In this document: positions 17,421 through 25,560 of the stretch, piece by piece
How positions within the stretch are numbered: the first letter of the stretch is position 1
Layout of the letters: every line of letters begins with the position of its first letter
NCBI RefSeq assembly: GCF_001420595.1
Contig: NZ_LJIX01000006.1
Span: 2,589,058-2,653,057 of the forward strand
From: Cytobacillus solani
GTDB lineage: Bacteria; Bacillota; Bacilli; Bacillales; Cytobacillaceae
DNA length: 64,000 nucleotides
Reading direction: 5' to 3'
Made by a program: the position numbers and the translations under genes
The notes under the pieces: model-generated
Seen by the model: the letters and a program-made list of their open reading frames with translations, nothing else
The model's database searches: none
Told to the model about the DNA's origin: nothing

Positions 17421-17504
17421 ATGGAAGGAGCATTGCACATGTGCTGCTCATGTTGTCCAATTGTTGATAAAAACCTTATCTAAAAAGAAAAATACGATAA
17501 GGAG
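17421..17504 (+). promoter_or_regulatory. Translational attenuator of the lnu-type gene
   Basis: CCTTATC (17474-17480, last codons of the leader peptide) is complementary to GATAAGG (17496-17502), which contains the Shine-Dalgarno AAGGAG of the resistance gene. The hairpin would hide that site; a ribosome stalled in the leader would open it. This is the erm-type translational attenuation layout. Pairing is seen; drug induction is inferred. Confidence 0.65.
17439..17483 (+). CDS. Cysteine-rich leader peptide MCCSCCPIVDKNLI
   Basis: A 14-residue frame with GGAAGGAG 8 nt before the ATG, four Cys in the first six residues and a stop 29 nt before the nucleotidyltransferase start. Its last three codons form one arm of the RBS-blocking hairpin. 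It is probably the sensor peptide of an attenuator. Function inferred from position; the peptide itself I do not recognise. Confidence 0.6.
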   Translation: MCCSCCPIVDKNLI

Positions 17505-17512
17505 TTTTAGGT

Positions 17513-18316
17513 ATGTTTGTTCAAAATAAAATCATTAATATTGTTAAAGACAAATGTATTCAAGATGATTCAGTCTCAGCTTGTATGATGTACGGATCTT
17601 TCACCAAAGGTGAAGGAGATCAGCATTCAGATGTTGAGTTTTATATATTTATTGCAGATGATTTAATAAATCGTTTCAACTCTAGACACTGGATTTCTGA
17701 GGTAAACGCTGTTGATTTATTATTTTTCAATGAACATGGGACCGAAGTAGCTATATTTTCAAATATGATCCGCGGGGAATTTCATTTTCTTCCTGAATCA
17801 GAAATGGATATTATAAAAAGTTTCAAGCCAACAGGTGTTTTTCCAGATACTGAGTCTATGTATCTTTATGATTCTACAGAACGATTAAAGCCTTTACTTG
17901 ATGGATTAAGTGGATCCGTGCCAGAAAGAATGACGAATGAAAATGTGAACTTCGCTTTCAATAATTTTGTCAATGCTTGGTTGATGGGTGTAAACGTGAT
18001 GAAAAGAGGAGAGCTCGCACGTTCTCTAGAAGTACTTACACATGTACAAAAGTATGTATTACAATTAATAAGAGTACAGGAAAAAAACGTTGAACGCTGG
18101 TTAAACAGTACGAAAAATTTAGAGGTGGATATAAGTGCCGAATCTTATAAGGACTATGTTTCATTTACCTCAAAACTAGATAAAAATCAATTAAAACATG
18201 CCTATATGAATTCTTTGAACAAAATAGAGGAATTGTATTATGCTTTAAATAATCAGTATTTTATTGATATAGACAGTAAAATTATTAGAAAGCTATACCG
18301 CTATTTTAATCAATAA
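17513..18316 (+). CDS. Lnu(B)-like lincosamide nucleotidyltransferase
   Basis: A 267-residue nucleotidyltransferase, the same length as Lnu(B)/LinB and alike along its whole length as I recall that protein. The catalytic motif ACMMYGSFTKGEGDQHSDVE carries the GS and the metal-binding D-x-E; GTEVAIFSNMIRGEFHFL, NAWLMGVNVMKRGE and ARSLEVL follow as in LinB. The family adenylylates a hydroxyl of lincomycin and clindamycin in the cytoplasm. The gene has its own leader and terminator, and is one of few plus-strand genes here. Activity against lincosamides is likely but untested; divergence from Lnu(B) is considerable. Confidence 0.8.
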   Translation: MFVQNKIINIVKDKCIQDDSVSACMMYGSFTKGEGDQHSDVEFYIFIADDLINRFNSRHWISEVNAVDLLFFNEHGTEVAIFSNMIRGEFHFLPESEMDIIKSFKPTGVFPDTESMYLYDSTERLKPLLDGLSGSVPERMTNENVNFAFNNFVNAWLMGVNVMKRGELARSLEVLTHVQKYVLQLIRVQEKNVERWLNSTKNLEVDISAESYKDYVSFTSKLDKNQLKHAYMNSLNKIEELYYALNNQYFIDIDSKIIRKLYRYFNQ

Positions 18317-18328
18317 CTTCCAAATAGA

Positions 18329-18364
18329 AAGTACATTGCTTTTAAGCAGTGTACTTTTTTCTTT
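18329..18364 (+). terminator. Terminator after the lnu-type gene
   Basis: AAAGTACATTGC pairs with GCAGTGTACTTT around TTTTAA, followed by a T run, 12 nt past the stop. Confidence 0.85.
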
Positions 18365-18400
18365 GCTCATTACTCTTATGGATCATCTATACTTAGTTAA

Positions 18401-18748
18401 TTAAACCCCATAATGTATCATATATTTCTTTTCTTCTGTTGCCTGAATGATTTTTGCAGCCAGTTCATGAAGTTCTGCAGATTTCTTAAAGTATCTTGAA
18501 GATAAAACGACATCATAAAATAATGATAATGACTCAGGTGGAATGATTGTAATTCCCCAATAGGCTAAACCAAATTCCGGACGTTTATATGAATGAAAGT
18601 ACGTTTTCATGATTGATAATTTTTCATTTAAACTATTAATCAGGTCATCATCTACAGAAATACAACTGTATTTCTGTGGAGTATAGTCATTGTAATTTTT
18701 CATATTGTCGAAATTATCAATGATCCCAAATTCATGTACACATGGCAT
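18401..18748 (-). CDS. Conserved hypothetical protein, 115 residues
   Basis: A soluble protein starting MPCVHEFGIIDNF with GAGAGGG upstream. It contains ISVDDDLINSLNEKL, a conserved-looking FGLAYWGITIIPPESL and a C-terminal helix ELAAKIIQATEEKKYM. I recall similar uncharacterised proteins in Bacillus and Paenibacillus but cannot assign a family. Single gene, convergent with the lnu-type gene. Confidence 0.7.
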   Translation of the reverse strand: MPCVHEFGIIDNFDNMKNYNDYTPQKYSCISVDDDLINSLNEKLSIMKTYFHSYKRPEFGLAYWGITIIPPESLSLFYDVVLSSRYFKKSAELHELAAKIIQATEEKKYMIHYGV

Positions 18749-18849
18749 ATCATAACCCTCTCTATATTTAATCCATTACTTTATATAATTATGTAATATG
18801 GAAAAATCTTGGTAATTCACTCTGCCTTTGCAAAAAAAATGTTATTAAT

Positions 18850-19155
18850 TTATTCATCTTTGTCATCAGTAAATATTTTAAGTGTGCCAAATATAAACAT
18901 TAAAAAAAATACCATTATCGACAATCTGAGAAAGTAAAATTTTGAAATGAAACTTAATATTACGATAGGTAATCCGACCATCGTTGTTATTGAAGCGAAT
19001 TTTGTATAACGGATCGCTGCTTTTGAGATTTCTGGGTCTTTAGAATACATCCATCTCTTTCCAGCCAATATACTATCTTCAGGAAATTTATAAGTCCAAA
19101 GCATGATACCATAAAATGGTATCATGAAAATCACCAATATTATCGTTTCAGCCAT
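18850..19155 (-). CDS. Small membrane protein, 101 residues
   Basis: Three predicted membrane helices: residues 3-20, about 52-70 and 74-92, joined by a charged loop YKFPEDSILAGKRWMYSKDPE. GGGGGGAG lies 6 nt before the ATG. It ends TDDKDE. Family not recognised; single gene without adjacent partner. Confidence 0.65.
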   Translation of the reverse strand: MAETIILVIFMIPFYGIMLWTYKFPEDSILAGKRWMYSKDPEISKAAIRYTKFASITTMVGLPIVILSFISKFYFLRLSIMVFFLMFIFGTLKIFTDDKDE

Positions 19156-19342
19156 AAACTCCCCCCTTAAAGAAATCCGTACAAAACAAAGAGTTTAATA
19201 TTAATACGATTTCTTTCTTAAAAGGATTCAATAGATTTACTTTTCAGCAATAAATATCCTTCTACATAACCTAATTGTTATTTAACATTCCATCAATGTC
19301 AGTAATATTTCTCTGTTTCTAACAAATTCAATTATGAAAAGG

Positions 19343-19927
19343 TTATTCTTTAATGTTCTTCTTGTTCAACCAAGGAAGAAATCCTTCATGTTTATAGGTA
19401 TTTTCAGCTTCTAAAATCATTTGAGGAAGAAGAATATCAATAGATTCCGTTAATGAGTTTAGAGCTTTTAAGACAAAACCATTCTCATACTGTTCTAATG
19501 GCTCAGGTAATTCATCTTCGTCTAAAATAAAGTATTCTCCATTTGGTAGAACCAATATATCAATAATCAAATCCTCAAATGATACCTTTTTATCGGTTAT
19601 ATAAGTGTTCTTTACAATATTAAAATAACAACCTAAGTGATGCCCGTTATTATCTCTCCAGATGTAAAGATTATATGGACGATCTTTCCAGTAACAGGCA
19701 ATTGTGTAACTACCTGTAGGAATAGTTAATTTAGTTTGGTTTGCTATCATTGTAAAGGAATCTTGTATAAGATGGAAAAGCACTACATTTTGATTTTGTG
19801 CTTGTAACAGCCGACAACTGTATTCTACTATTTCGGAGTCGTACCGTATCTTTCTTTCTATTATTTTATCCCCAAGTTGAAAAGTTGGAATGCTTTCATT
19901 CATCACTGTTCTAGTTTCTCTCTCCAT
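19343..19927 (-). CDS. DUF402 domain protein
   Basis: A 194-residue soluble protein with the DUF402 beta-barrel domain, visible as NLYIWRDNNGHHLGCYFNI, KVSFEDLIIDILVLPNGEY and FILDEDELPE, the acidic stretch being the likely metal or nucleotide site. Family members in Gram-positives include RNA- or nucleotide-related hydrolases, but the role of this one is unknown. AAGGGATATTAA precedes the ATG. Confidence 0.85.
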   Translation of the reverse strand: MERETRTVMNESIPTFQLGDKIIERKIRYDSEIVEYSCRLLQAQNQNVVLFHLIQDSFTMIANQTKLTIPTGSYTIACYWKDRPYNLYIWRDNNGHHLGCYFNIVKNTYITDKKVSFEDLIIDILVLPNGEYFILDEDELPEPLEQYENGFVLKALNSLTESIDILLPQMILEAENTYKHEGFLPWLNKKNIKE

Positions 19928-19929
19928 TT

Positions 19930-20210
19930 AATATCCCTTCCCAAAACTATGATCACTATAATACTATAGTAGATTTTACTTTAATCCTTATCCGCATTTA
20001 ATGATTATTTTATTATATCAATATACATTATTGAAGAAGATATATTTAAATACCACTACAAAATTTTAATCATTTTGTTAATTATTACTTTTTTATCAGG
20101 AGTTGCATACCCTTTAAATAATATATTCCTCCTTTTTTACGATATTTTTCAATTTCTACAATTCAATCAAATACACCTTCTTTTTTACTAACGGCAAGTG
20201 GAACTTCATC
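19930..20210. other. Intergenic stretch without a recognisable gene
   Basis: Very A/T-rich spacer between the DUF402 start and the DUF817 terminator. It should hold the DUF402 promoter; I cannot fix one securely. Confidence 0.4.
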
Positions 20211-20212
20211 CT

Positions 20213-20258
20213 AAAAAAGCCGGTTCCTTGCTATACTAAGGAACCGGCTTTTTTAAAC
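20213..20258 (-). terminator. Strong terminator after the DUF817 gene
   Basis: AAAAAGCCGGTTCCTT pairs with AAGGAACCGGCTTTTT around GCTATACT, a 16-bp stem, 15 nt beyond the stop. Bidirectional. Confidence 0.92.
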
Positions 20259-20272
20259 AAGGGTATATACAG

Positions 20273-21100
20273 TTATAAGAATTGACTAGAGTCTATCTTA
20301 GGATAATTTTTCCCTTTAACCTGCTTTAATGTCGCTACTATAAGAAAGCTAACAATCACTAGTAAGAGCCATGAACTCACCTTTCCTAAGTGAACGAGAC
20401 TCCATGCATCGGCTTGGTTTGGATATTCCCAGGCCCCAAAGAATGTTGCGATATTTTCGGCGATCCATATAAAAAATCCGATGAGCACGAAGGAAAGTGC
20501 AAGTGGCATACGGTAACGAATTCCACCAACCTCATATGTGACCCAAGATTTCCAAAAGACAATAATGACTAATCCAGATAACCACCAGCGAACGTCAATC
20601 CAATAATGGTGGGTGAAAAAATTTAAGTAAATTGCAGCTGCTAGAGGGACAACTAGCAAAAACGGCGGCCATTTTACCAGGTCAACCTTCAATCTCCTCC
20701 ACGCCTGACAAAGATAACTCGCTACACTTGCGTACATGAATCCGCTATACAAAGGCACTCCAAAAATTTTGAAATATCCTTGCTCTGGATAAGACCAGGA
20801 GCCCATGTGTACCTTAAAAAGTTCAAGAGCAAGACCAATAAGGTGAAACAATGTAATAACTTTTAGTTCGTCTCGTGTTTCAAGCCTAGAATGTACCATC
20901 CACCACTGCATCAGAAGACAAATGATAAGCAGCCAGTCATACCGAGGCAGGAAGGGAAGCGGCAAGAACTTTGTTAAAGCCAACGAAGCAAAAATAACGA
21001 CAGGAAACAAACAGGATAAAGCCTGTTCCCACCCAAAATGAACGAGCTGTTTTATTGCTCTCATGCTTTTCTGTCTTCCTTTGTGCATGGTTAAATTCAT
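20273..21100 (-). CDS. DUF817 integral membrane protein
   Basis: A 275-residue protein with about eight membrane segments. The segment LELFKVHMGSWSYPEQGYFKI is the DUF817 hallmark, with repeated W-S-Y-P and W-E-Y-P motifs in the second half (IATFFGAWEYPNQ). The first 20 residues are basic and cytoplasmic. GAGGGAG lies 9 nt before the ATG. Single-gene unit with a strong terminator; biochemical role unknown. Confidence 0.88.
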   Translation of the reverse strand: MNLTMHKGRQKSMRAIKQLVHFGWEQALSCLFPVVIFASLALTKFLPLPFLPRYDWLLIICLLMQWWMVHSRLETRDELKVITLFHLIGLALELFKVHMGSWSYPEQGYFKIFGVPLYSGFMYASVASYLCQAWRRLKVDLVKWPPFLLVVPLAAAIYLNFFTHHYWIDVRWWLSGLVIIVFWKSWVTYEVGGIRYRMPLALSFVLIGFFIWIAENIATFFGAWEYPNQADAWSLVHLGKVSSWLLLVIVSFLIVATLKQVKGKNYPKIDSSQFL

Positions 21101-21175
21101 GAATAGCTCTCCCTCTTATGAAATAACGGAAAAGGAAATCTTCTTTTCCTTTTAATGTGAAATATCCCCATTCTA

Positions 21176-21397
21176 CTAATCCTGTGTGTCTTCATCCATT
21201 CGGTATTCTAAAATATCTCCAGGCTGACAGTCTAAAGCCTTACAAATTGCTTCTAAAGTTGTCAATCGGATCGCTTTTGCCTTTCCATTTTTCAATATAG
21301 AAAGGTTAGCCATTGTTATTCCAACCTCTTGCGAAAGTTCTGTTACACTCATTTTTCTTTTAGCTAGCATTACATCAATATTAATTATTATTGCCAT
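21176..21397 (-). CDS. yozG: YozG-like XRE-family regulator
   Basis: A 73-residue helix-turn-helix protein consisting only of the Cro/C1 domain: MSVTELSQEVGITMANLSIL is the helix-turn-helix, and AIRLTTLEAICKALDCQPGD the conserved end. I take the ATG at 21397, 8 nt after GAGGTG. The YoaS-like gene ends 11 nt upstream, reproducing the yoaS-yozG pair of Bacillus subtilis. Probably controls its own operon. Confidence 0.88.
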   Translation of the reverse strand: MAIIINIDVMLAKRKMSVTELSQEVGITMANLSILKNGKAKAIRLTTLEAICKALDCQPGDILEYRMDEDTQD

Positions 21398-21407
21398 GTT
21401 AATCACC

Positions 21408-21890
21408 TCAGACCGTTAAGTCATTTTCTGATTTTATATCAATTGCTTCTTGTAAAAGTTTTTGGAGTACAGCTGCAAAAACTGCGATAACCAGCGATGC
21501 AAAAGGTACAACCAAGCCGATAAAAATAACACCTGGAGCGTCGTCTATCTCTGCAAACAGATAGAAAAGCGGCAAGACTAGTACATGTAAACTACTGATT
21601 GTGATTGCACAGTATTTGATTTTCTTTAAAGCATTTACAGACATTTGCGAGAAGGCCATATTTTTGTCAATATAACGCAGAAGTTTAAAAGCCTGATACA
21701 AAGCAAAGTAAAAAGGGATCGCTGAAGCATAAAATACGATGAAAACGAGATATTTGATATAAGCAAACTTTGGAAGCAATTCTGCAGCAATATTCCCTAT
21801 CTCAGGGACCAAAAAAATGCACATAGCAAGAATTGGTATTCCAATAAGAATAACTGCTATCTTTAAAAAGAGTGTTGACACTTGTTTCAT
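21408..21890 (-). CDS. yoaS: YoaS-like DUF2975 membrane protein
   Basis: A 160-residue protein with four membrane helices, matching DUF2975; the loop AFKLLRYIDKNMAFSQMSVNALKKIKY between helices 2 and 3 is the conserved signature. I choose the ATG at 21890, with GTGAGGTG 6 nt upstream. Operon with the YozG-like regulator; such pairs are common in Firmicutes and have no settled function. Confidence 0.88.
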   Translation of the reverse strand: MKQVSTLFLKIAVILIGIPILAMCIFLVPEIGNIAAELLPKFAYIKYLVFIVFYASAIPFYFALYQAFKLLRYIDKNMAFSQMSVNALKKIKYCAITISSLHVLVLPLFYLFAEIDDAPGVIFIGLVVPFASLVIAVFAAVLQKLLQEAIDIKSENDLTV

Positions 21891-22019
21891 AAAAAGCACC
21901 TCACTGATTTATTTTCAATTTGATTTTAGCAGATAATTTATCGATTTTCAATAAAAAATTATTATTTTTAATTATATTCTTATCGTTATGTAAATATTAT
22001 TTTTATTTTAAAGAAAAAT

Positions 22020-22056
22020 AAAAAGCATTCTTTAATACAAAGAAATGCTCTTTTAA
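22020..22056 (-). terminator. Terminator of the 104-residue membrane protein gene
   Basis: Minus strand AGCATTTCTTTG pairs with CAAAG-type arm TTAAAGAATGCT, then TTTTTATTTT, about 160 nt past the stop. The rest of 21900-22215 is A/T-rich and otherwise empty. Confidence 0.65.
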
Positions 22057-22215
22057 TACAAGGTATTGAATTTTTTATTTCCTCAACTATATGCTTTGAT
22101 GAATAATAAACGAATTCGATCATAAAGTACATCCTTACACAATCCTCAAAACATAATAAATTCTGTGTGAATTAATTCATTTACATTATGATATACCAAC
22201 TGGAATTTTGACAAC

Positions 22216-22530
22216 CTACTTGGCTGCTTTATCACGATTTACAATCAGAGTAATTACATTTAATATGATGGTTACGATTAGAAGAATTGCTGCTGCCAAT
22301 ACCACAGCACTCGATGTGTCCATAAGAGCAGACCAATCCTCAATCTTAACCAGATGATAGATATAGAAAATCTGAAAACAGAGCGAAATAGCACAAGCAC
22401 TAATGCTCAAAATAGAAAGAACAAACCTATTTCTTGAGTCATGCTTTTTATATCGTGTAAGATTAACAATAGGTAATATCCATGCAATTAGTCCTAGCAT
22501 GAGGCTGCCAAAATTAAGCATGCCACTCAT
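22216..22530 (-). CDS. Small membrane protein, 104 residues
   Basis: Three predicted membrane helices (about 6-22, 37-57 and 70-94) with a basic loop NLTRYKKHDSRNRF. GGGGG lies 9 nt before the ATG. Not recognised as a named family, though its size and order resemble small Bacillus proteins located near DUF2975 genes. Single gene. Confidence 0.6.
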   Translation of the reverse strand: MSGMLNFGSLMLGLIAWILPIVNLTRYKKHDSRNRFVLSILSISACAISLCFQIFYIYHLVKIEDWSALMDTSSAVVLAAAILLIVTIILNVITLIVNRDKAAK

Positions 22531-22592
22531 ATATAATCCCCCTTTAAATACTCATGCTTGATAAACACCCCTGCTTCATTACTACTATAAAA

Positions 22593-22616
22593 AAGCAATC
22601 CTTTTTTGAAGTATCG
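22593..22616 (-). repeat. Degenerate dispersed hairpin repeat copy
   Basis: Minus strand GTGCGATACTTC, A-rich loop, GGATTGC, TTTTTT; only the left arm matches the family well. Lies about 160 nt beyond the VOC gene at 22778. Confidence 0.45.
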
Positions 22617-22777
22617 CACCTATTTAAATGGATTAGCAAAATCGTTTTTATTACAGAATATCATCAGTACCAATAACAGAAAAATTGTCTTTCATTACTC
22701 TTTTTCTTGCACTGTACTTCCACCATGAACAAATCGGTAAATTTCTAATCAATTTCTTAGAACTTCTATAGTATTTG

Positions 22778-23182
22778 TTATATTCCTCTGTTATCCCTTA
22801 ATTCAACTATTGTACCTTCAGGTGCAATCAATTTACACAAACAGCCATTTTCCACTTGATAAATTTCTTCACCATTTTTCAGTATAAAATTATAACCCAA
22901 TTGTTTAATAGTTTGGACTTCTTTAACTAAGTCATCTACCCAAAGACAAAAATGAATGATCCCCGTTGTGTTTGGGTTAACACTATTAAGATTCTCACCT
23001 ATTTTACCAGTTTGAAGCTCTATATAGAATTCACCCAATTTTAACCAAGAGTTATAATAACGATTATGAAAATTAGGAAATTCTGCTATTAATTCAAAAC
23101 CAAGAATATCCCTATAAAAATTTAAGGATTCTTCGTAATTATTTGTTTGGATACAAATATGGTGAACAAATTTTGCAGTCAT
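22778..23182 (-). CDS. VOC-family (glyoxalase-like) protein
   Basis: A 134-residue metal-dependent fold with two beta-alpha-beta-beta-beta modules. HHICIQTNNYEESLNFYRDILGFEL opens module one, IIHFCLWVDDLVKEV module two, and the late EGTIVELRDN carries the usual metal-ligand Glu. Could be a lactoylglutathione lyase relative or a drug-binding protein; the substrate cannot be read. AAAGGAGAG is 5 nt before the ATG. Confidence 0.85.
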   Translation of the reverse strand: MTAKFVHHICIQTNNYEESLNFYRDILGFELIAEFPNFHNRYYNSWLKLGEFYIELQTGKIGENLNSVNPNTTGIIHFCLWVDDLVKEVQTIKQLGYNFILKNGEEIYQVENGCLCKLIAPEGTIVELRDNRGI

Positions 23183-23264
23183 GTTTCTCTCCTTTAGTTT
23201 TTCACTTCCAATTTTTCTTCTGAAACTATTCTGCCCTCTTGGTTCAAGAACCTCAACAATAATA

Positions 23265-23289
23265 GCGTTAATCCTTCTTAGATTAACGC
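23265..23289 (-). repeat. Dispersed hairpin repeat copy after the racemase gene
   Basis: GCGTTAATC pairs with GATTAACGC around CTTCTTA; minus strand continues TATTATTGTTGAGG. Lies 55 nt past the racemase stop. Confidence 0.6.
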
Positions 23290-23344
23290 CCTGTTTATTT
23301 AAAAAGATTTAAGAAAGGTGCCTCGAATGAAAAATGTCTTCAAA

Positions 23345-24037
23345 TTAGTTCTCTAATGCTAGATTAACTGTTTCAATCGCATGGATTAATGTTGTATCAA
23401 ATAATAGAACTTCTGAATCTTCTTGTTTTACTAATAATCCTATTTCAGTACATCCTAATATTATTCCTTCAGCGCCATTATTAATTAAATTCTTAATAAC
23501 CATTTTGTAATAATCTCTTGATGATGACTGGATATTACCTAAACACAACTCTTCATATATAACCTTGTTTACTATCTCTCGTTCAGTATTATTTGGTACT
23601 AAAACCTTTATACCATTTGACTCAATTCGTGATTTATAAAAGTCTTGCTCCATTGTGTACTTAGTACCTAATAATCCTACAGTATTCAGTTTTGATTTTT
23701 TTATTTGATTAGCAGTTGCTTCGGCAATATGTAAAATAGGTATATTTATTTTTCCTTCAATATACTCTATTACTTTATGCATCGTATTTGTACAAATAAC
23801 AATAAAATCTGCCCCTCCTTTTTCTAAAGCATGAGCTACATCCCCTAATAGATTAACCGCTTCCTCCCACTTACCTTCTGCCTGGAAACGTTCGACCTCT
23901 TCAAAATTAACGCTGTATAGAAGACATTTTGCCGAATGTAATCCACCCAATCTTTTTTTTACCTCTTCATTTATGATTCGGTAATATTCAACCGACGATT
24001 CCCAGCTCATTCCACCAATTAGCCCTATAGTCTTCAT
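23345..24037 (-). CDS. Aspartate/glutamate racemase-family protein
   Basis: A 230-residue cofactor-independent amino-acid racemase. The N-terminal IGLIGGMSWESSVEYYRIINE is the hallmark of the aspartate/glutamate/YgeA group, and both catalytic cysteines are present: CTNTMHK near residue 82 and LGCTEIGLL near 196. I take the ATG at 24037, 6 nt after GGAGGA; an earlier frame start lacks an RBS. Cytoplasmic; would make a D-amino acid for cell wall or signalling. Exact substrate unknown. Confidence 0.88.
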   Translation of the reverse strand: MKTIGLIGGMSWESSVEYYRIINEEVKKRLGGLHSAKCLLYSVNFEEVERFQAEGKWEEAVNLLGDVAHALEKGGADFIVICTNTMHKVIEYIEGKINIPILHIAEATANQIKKSKLNTVGLLGTKYTMEQDFYKSRIESNGIKVLVPNNTEREIVNKVIYEELCLGNIQSSSRDYYKMVIKNLINNGAEGIILGCTEIGLLVKQEDSEVLLFDTTLIHAIETVNLALEN

Positions 24038-24116
24038 AATTTTTCCTCCATAAAATATTGTAATAATATCCAATTATTCAATAATTTTAATGAAATCATA
24101 TTTTTTTATTAAAACA

Positions 24117-24190
24117 AACCTGCCTCTAAAGTTGAATAAGAAAAAGCGATACTTCGTTATTTAAGTATCTCACCCGTAAGTTTAAGTTAA
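24117..24190 (-). repeat. Dispersed hairpin repeat, well-preserved copy
   Basis: On the minus strand: CTTACGGG, then stem GAGATACTT / AAGTATCGC around AAATAACG, then TTTTTCTTATTCAAC and a CTTTAGAGGCAGG flank. It lies downstream of the ArsR-VOC operon (which ends at 24380) and could be its terminator. The left flank and right flank resemble each other. Confidence 0.7.
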
Positions 24191-24379
24191 CTTATTTTCA
24201 ATCATTCATTCTTGTAAAATGAAACCAATCTCATTTATTTTTTGACTGTAATATTGATAACCCCATCCTAAAAATAGGGACAGGGTTCACATAAATTTTT
24301 TTATTCTTTGATAAAAAAATTTCACCGAACTTAAAGAATACCAATAAATTCGTTAGATCTAGGATATTTCGTTATAAAG

Positions 24380-24763
24380 TTACTCCTGAATTATCTGAAT
24401 AAGGTTGCCGCATGTATCGTCGAAGACAGCTATTGTGACATCGCCCATTTTTGTCGGTTCCATAGTAAACCTTACGCCTTTATCTTCTAATCTTTTGTAC
24501 TCTGCGTGAATATCTGCAACCCCAAACATTGTTACTGGGATGCCTTCAGCAAATAACTTCTCTTGATACTCTTTTGCCGCTGGATGCTTATTCGGTTCAA
24601 GTAAAAGCTCGGGACCTTTTTGTTCCTCGGGAGAAACTAGCGTTATCCACCTAAATTCTCCAGTGGGAACGTCATGCTTTTTTACAAATCCAAGCATTTC
24701 CGAATAAAATTCTAGAGCCTTATCTTGGTCTTCTACGAATATACTGGTAACAATGATTTTCAT
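24380..24763 (-). CDS. VOC-family protein
   Basis: A 127-residue glyoxalase/extradiol-dioxygenase-fold protein: FVEDQDKALEFYSEMLGFVKKHD is module one, with a typical TMFGVADIHAEYKRLEDKGV and FDDTCGNLIQIIQE in module two. AAGGGG precedes the ATG. It follows the ArsR gene by 108 nt in the same direction, so ArsR probably regulates it. Ligand unknown. Confidence 0.87.
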   Translation of the reverse strand: MKIIVTSIFVEDQDKALEFYSEMLGFVKKHDVPTGEFRWITLVSPEEQKGPELLLEPNKHPAAKEYQEKLFAEGIPVTMFGVADIHAEYKRLEDKGVRFTMEPTKMGDVTIAVFDDTCGNLIQIIQE

Positions 24764-24871
24764 TCTGTAATTTCCCCTTCGATAATTGTGACTTATTGTG
24801 CTGTTTTACATTCTAGCTGCAAGAAAAATAACCCACCCATTAGTTAGAATTCCTGTTCTGATTTTATAAAA

Positions 24872-25150
24872 TTACTCTATCCATCCTTTCAGCAAATTTT
24901 TAAGTGGTTCATTGTTGAATATAATTACTCGATATTTTCCCTTTCGTTTTGAAATTACAAGTCCTGCATTTTCTAATGCAGAAAGATGTTTAGCTATCGC
25001 TTGTCGCGAAATGGAAAGGTTGTACTTCATAATGAGACGTACCGTAAGTTCATACAACGTCAGCTCGTTGCGTTCAGACAGTTCGTCTAAAATAAGCCTC
25101 CGAGTCGAGTCGCCAAGTGCTTTGAATATAGCGTCTTTGTCCCCATTCAT
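24872..25150 (-). CDS. ArsR/SmtB-family repressor
   Basis: A 92-residue winged-helix repressor: IFKALGDSTRRLILDELSE is the family opening and SRQAIAKHLSALENAGLV the recognition helix region. No metal-binding Cys pair is present, so it may sense something other than metal. No Shine-Dalgarno precedes the ATG, and the -10 hexamer is only 6 nt upstream, so the mRNA is probably leaderless. Its twin operators overlap that promoter, implying self-repression. Confidence 0.88.
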   Translation of the reverse strand: MNGDKDAIFKALGDSTRRLILDELSERNELTLYELTVRLIMKYNLSISRQAIAKHLSALENAGLVISKRKGKYRVIIFNNEPLKNLLKGWIE

Positions 25151-25161
25151 ATATTAAGTAT

Positions 25162-25208
25162 AAGCAACTCTATGGTTGCTTGTCAAACATAAGCAACTTT
25201 ACGGTTGC
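25162..25208 (-). promoter_or_regulatory. Twin ArsR operators over a sigma-A promoter
   Basis: Two inverted repeats, AAGCAAC-n6-GTTGCTT (25162-25181) and AAGCAAC-n6-GTTGC (25191-25208), are spaced 29 bp. On the minus strand TTGACA (-35) and TATACT (-10) are separated by 18 bp, and the first repeat fills that spacer. Binding would block RNA polymerase. Confidence 0.75.
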
Positions 25209-25219
25209 GTGAAAAAGGA

Positions 25220-25560
25220 ATCATATCCTGAAATTTTAACAAGTTATAGTCACATTATTATAGTGGTGCCATTATTAAAATATAAACTGAATTTCAGCAA
25301 AAAAGTGCATTAATCCTCATTGGATCAACACACTAGTTAAATTTATAAGCCCCGTAATTTTTTATTTTTCACTTTTTCTTATTCAACTAAACTCCCTCAA
25401 TAAACAAACAATTATCTCTTGTATTCGCCGTTTTTCTTAATATTCCTATACAACTTGTTAAAGATAATAGATTTGATGAGTATGAAAAGAAAACAAATAT
25501 GCAGTTTATGAAGAAAAAGAGCGTAAGAAACTAGCCAACTTTCGTTTATTTTCAAAAAGT
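25220..25560. other. Intergenic stretch between arsR and the IS110 element
   Basis: A/T-rich; I see no convincing gene. A plus-strand frame near 25480-25760 runs into the element's non-coding end and lacks a start. Confidence 0.4.
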
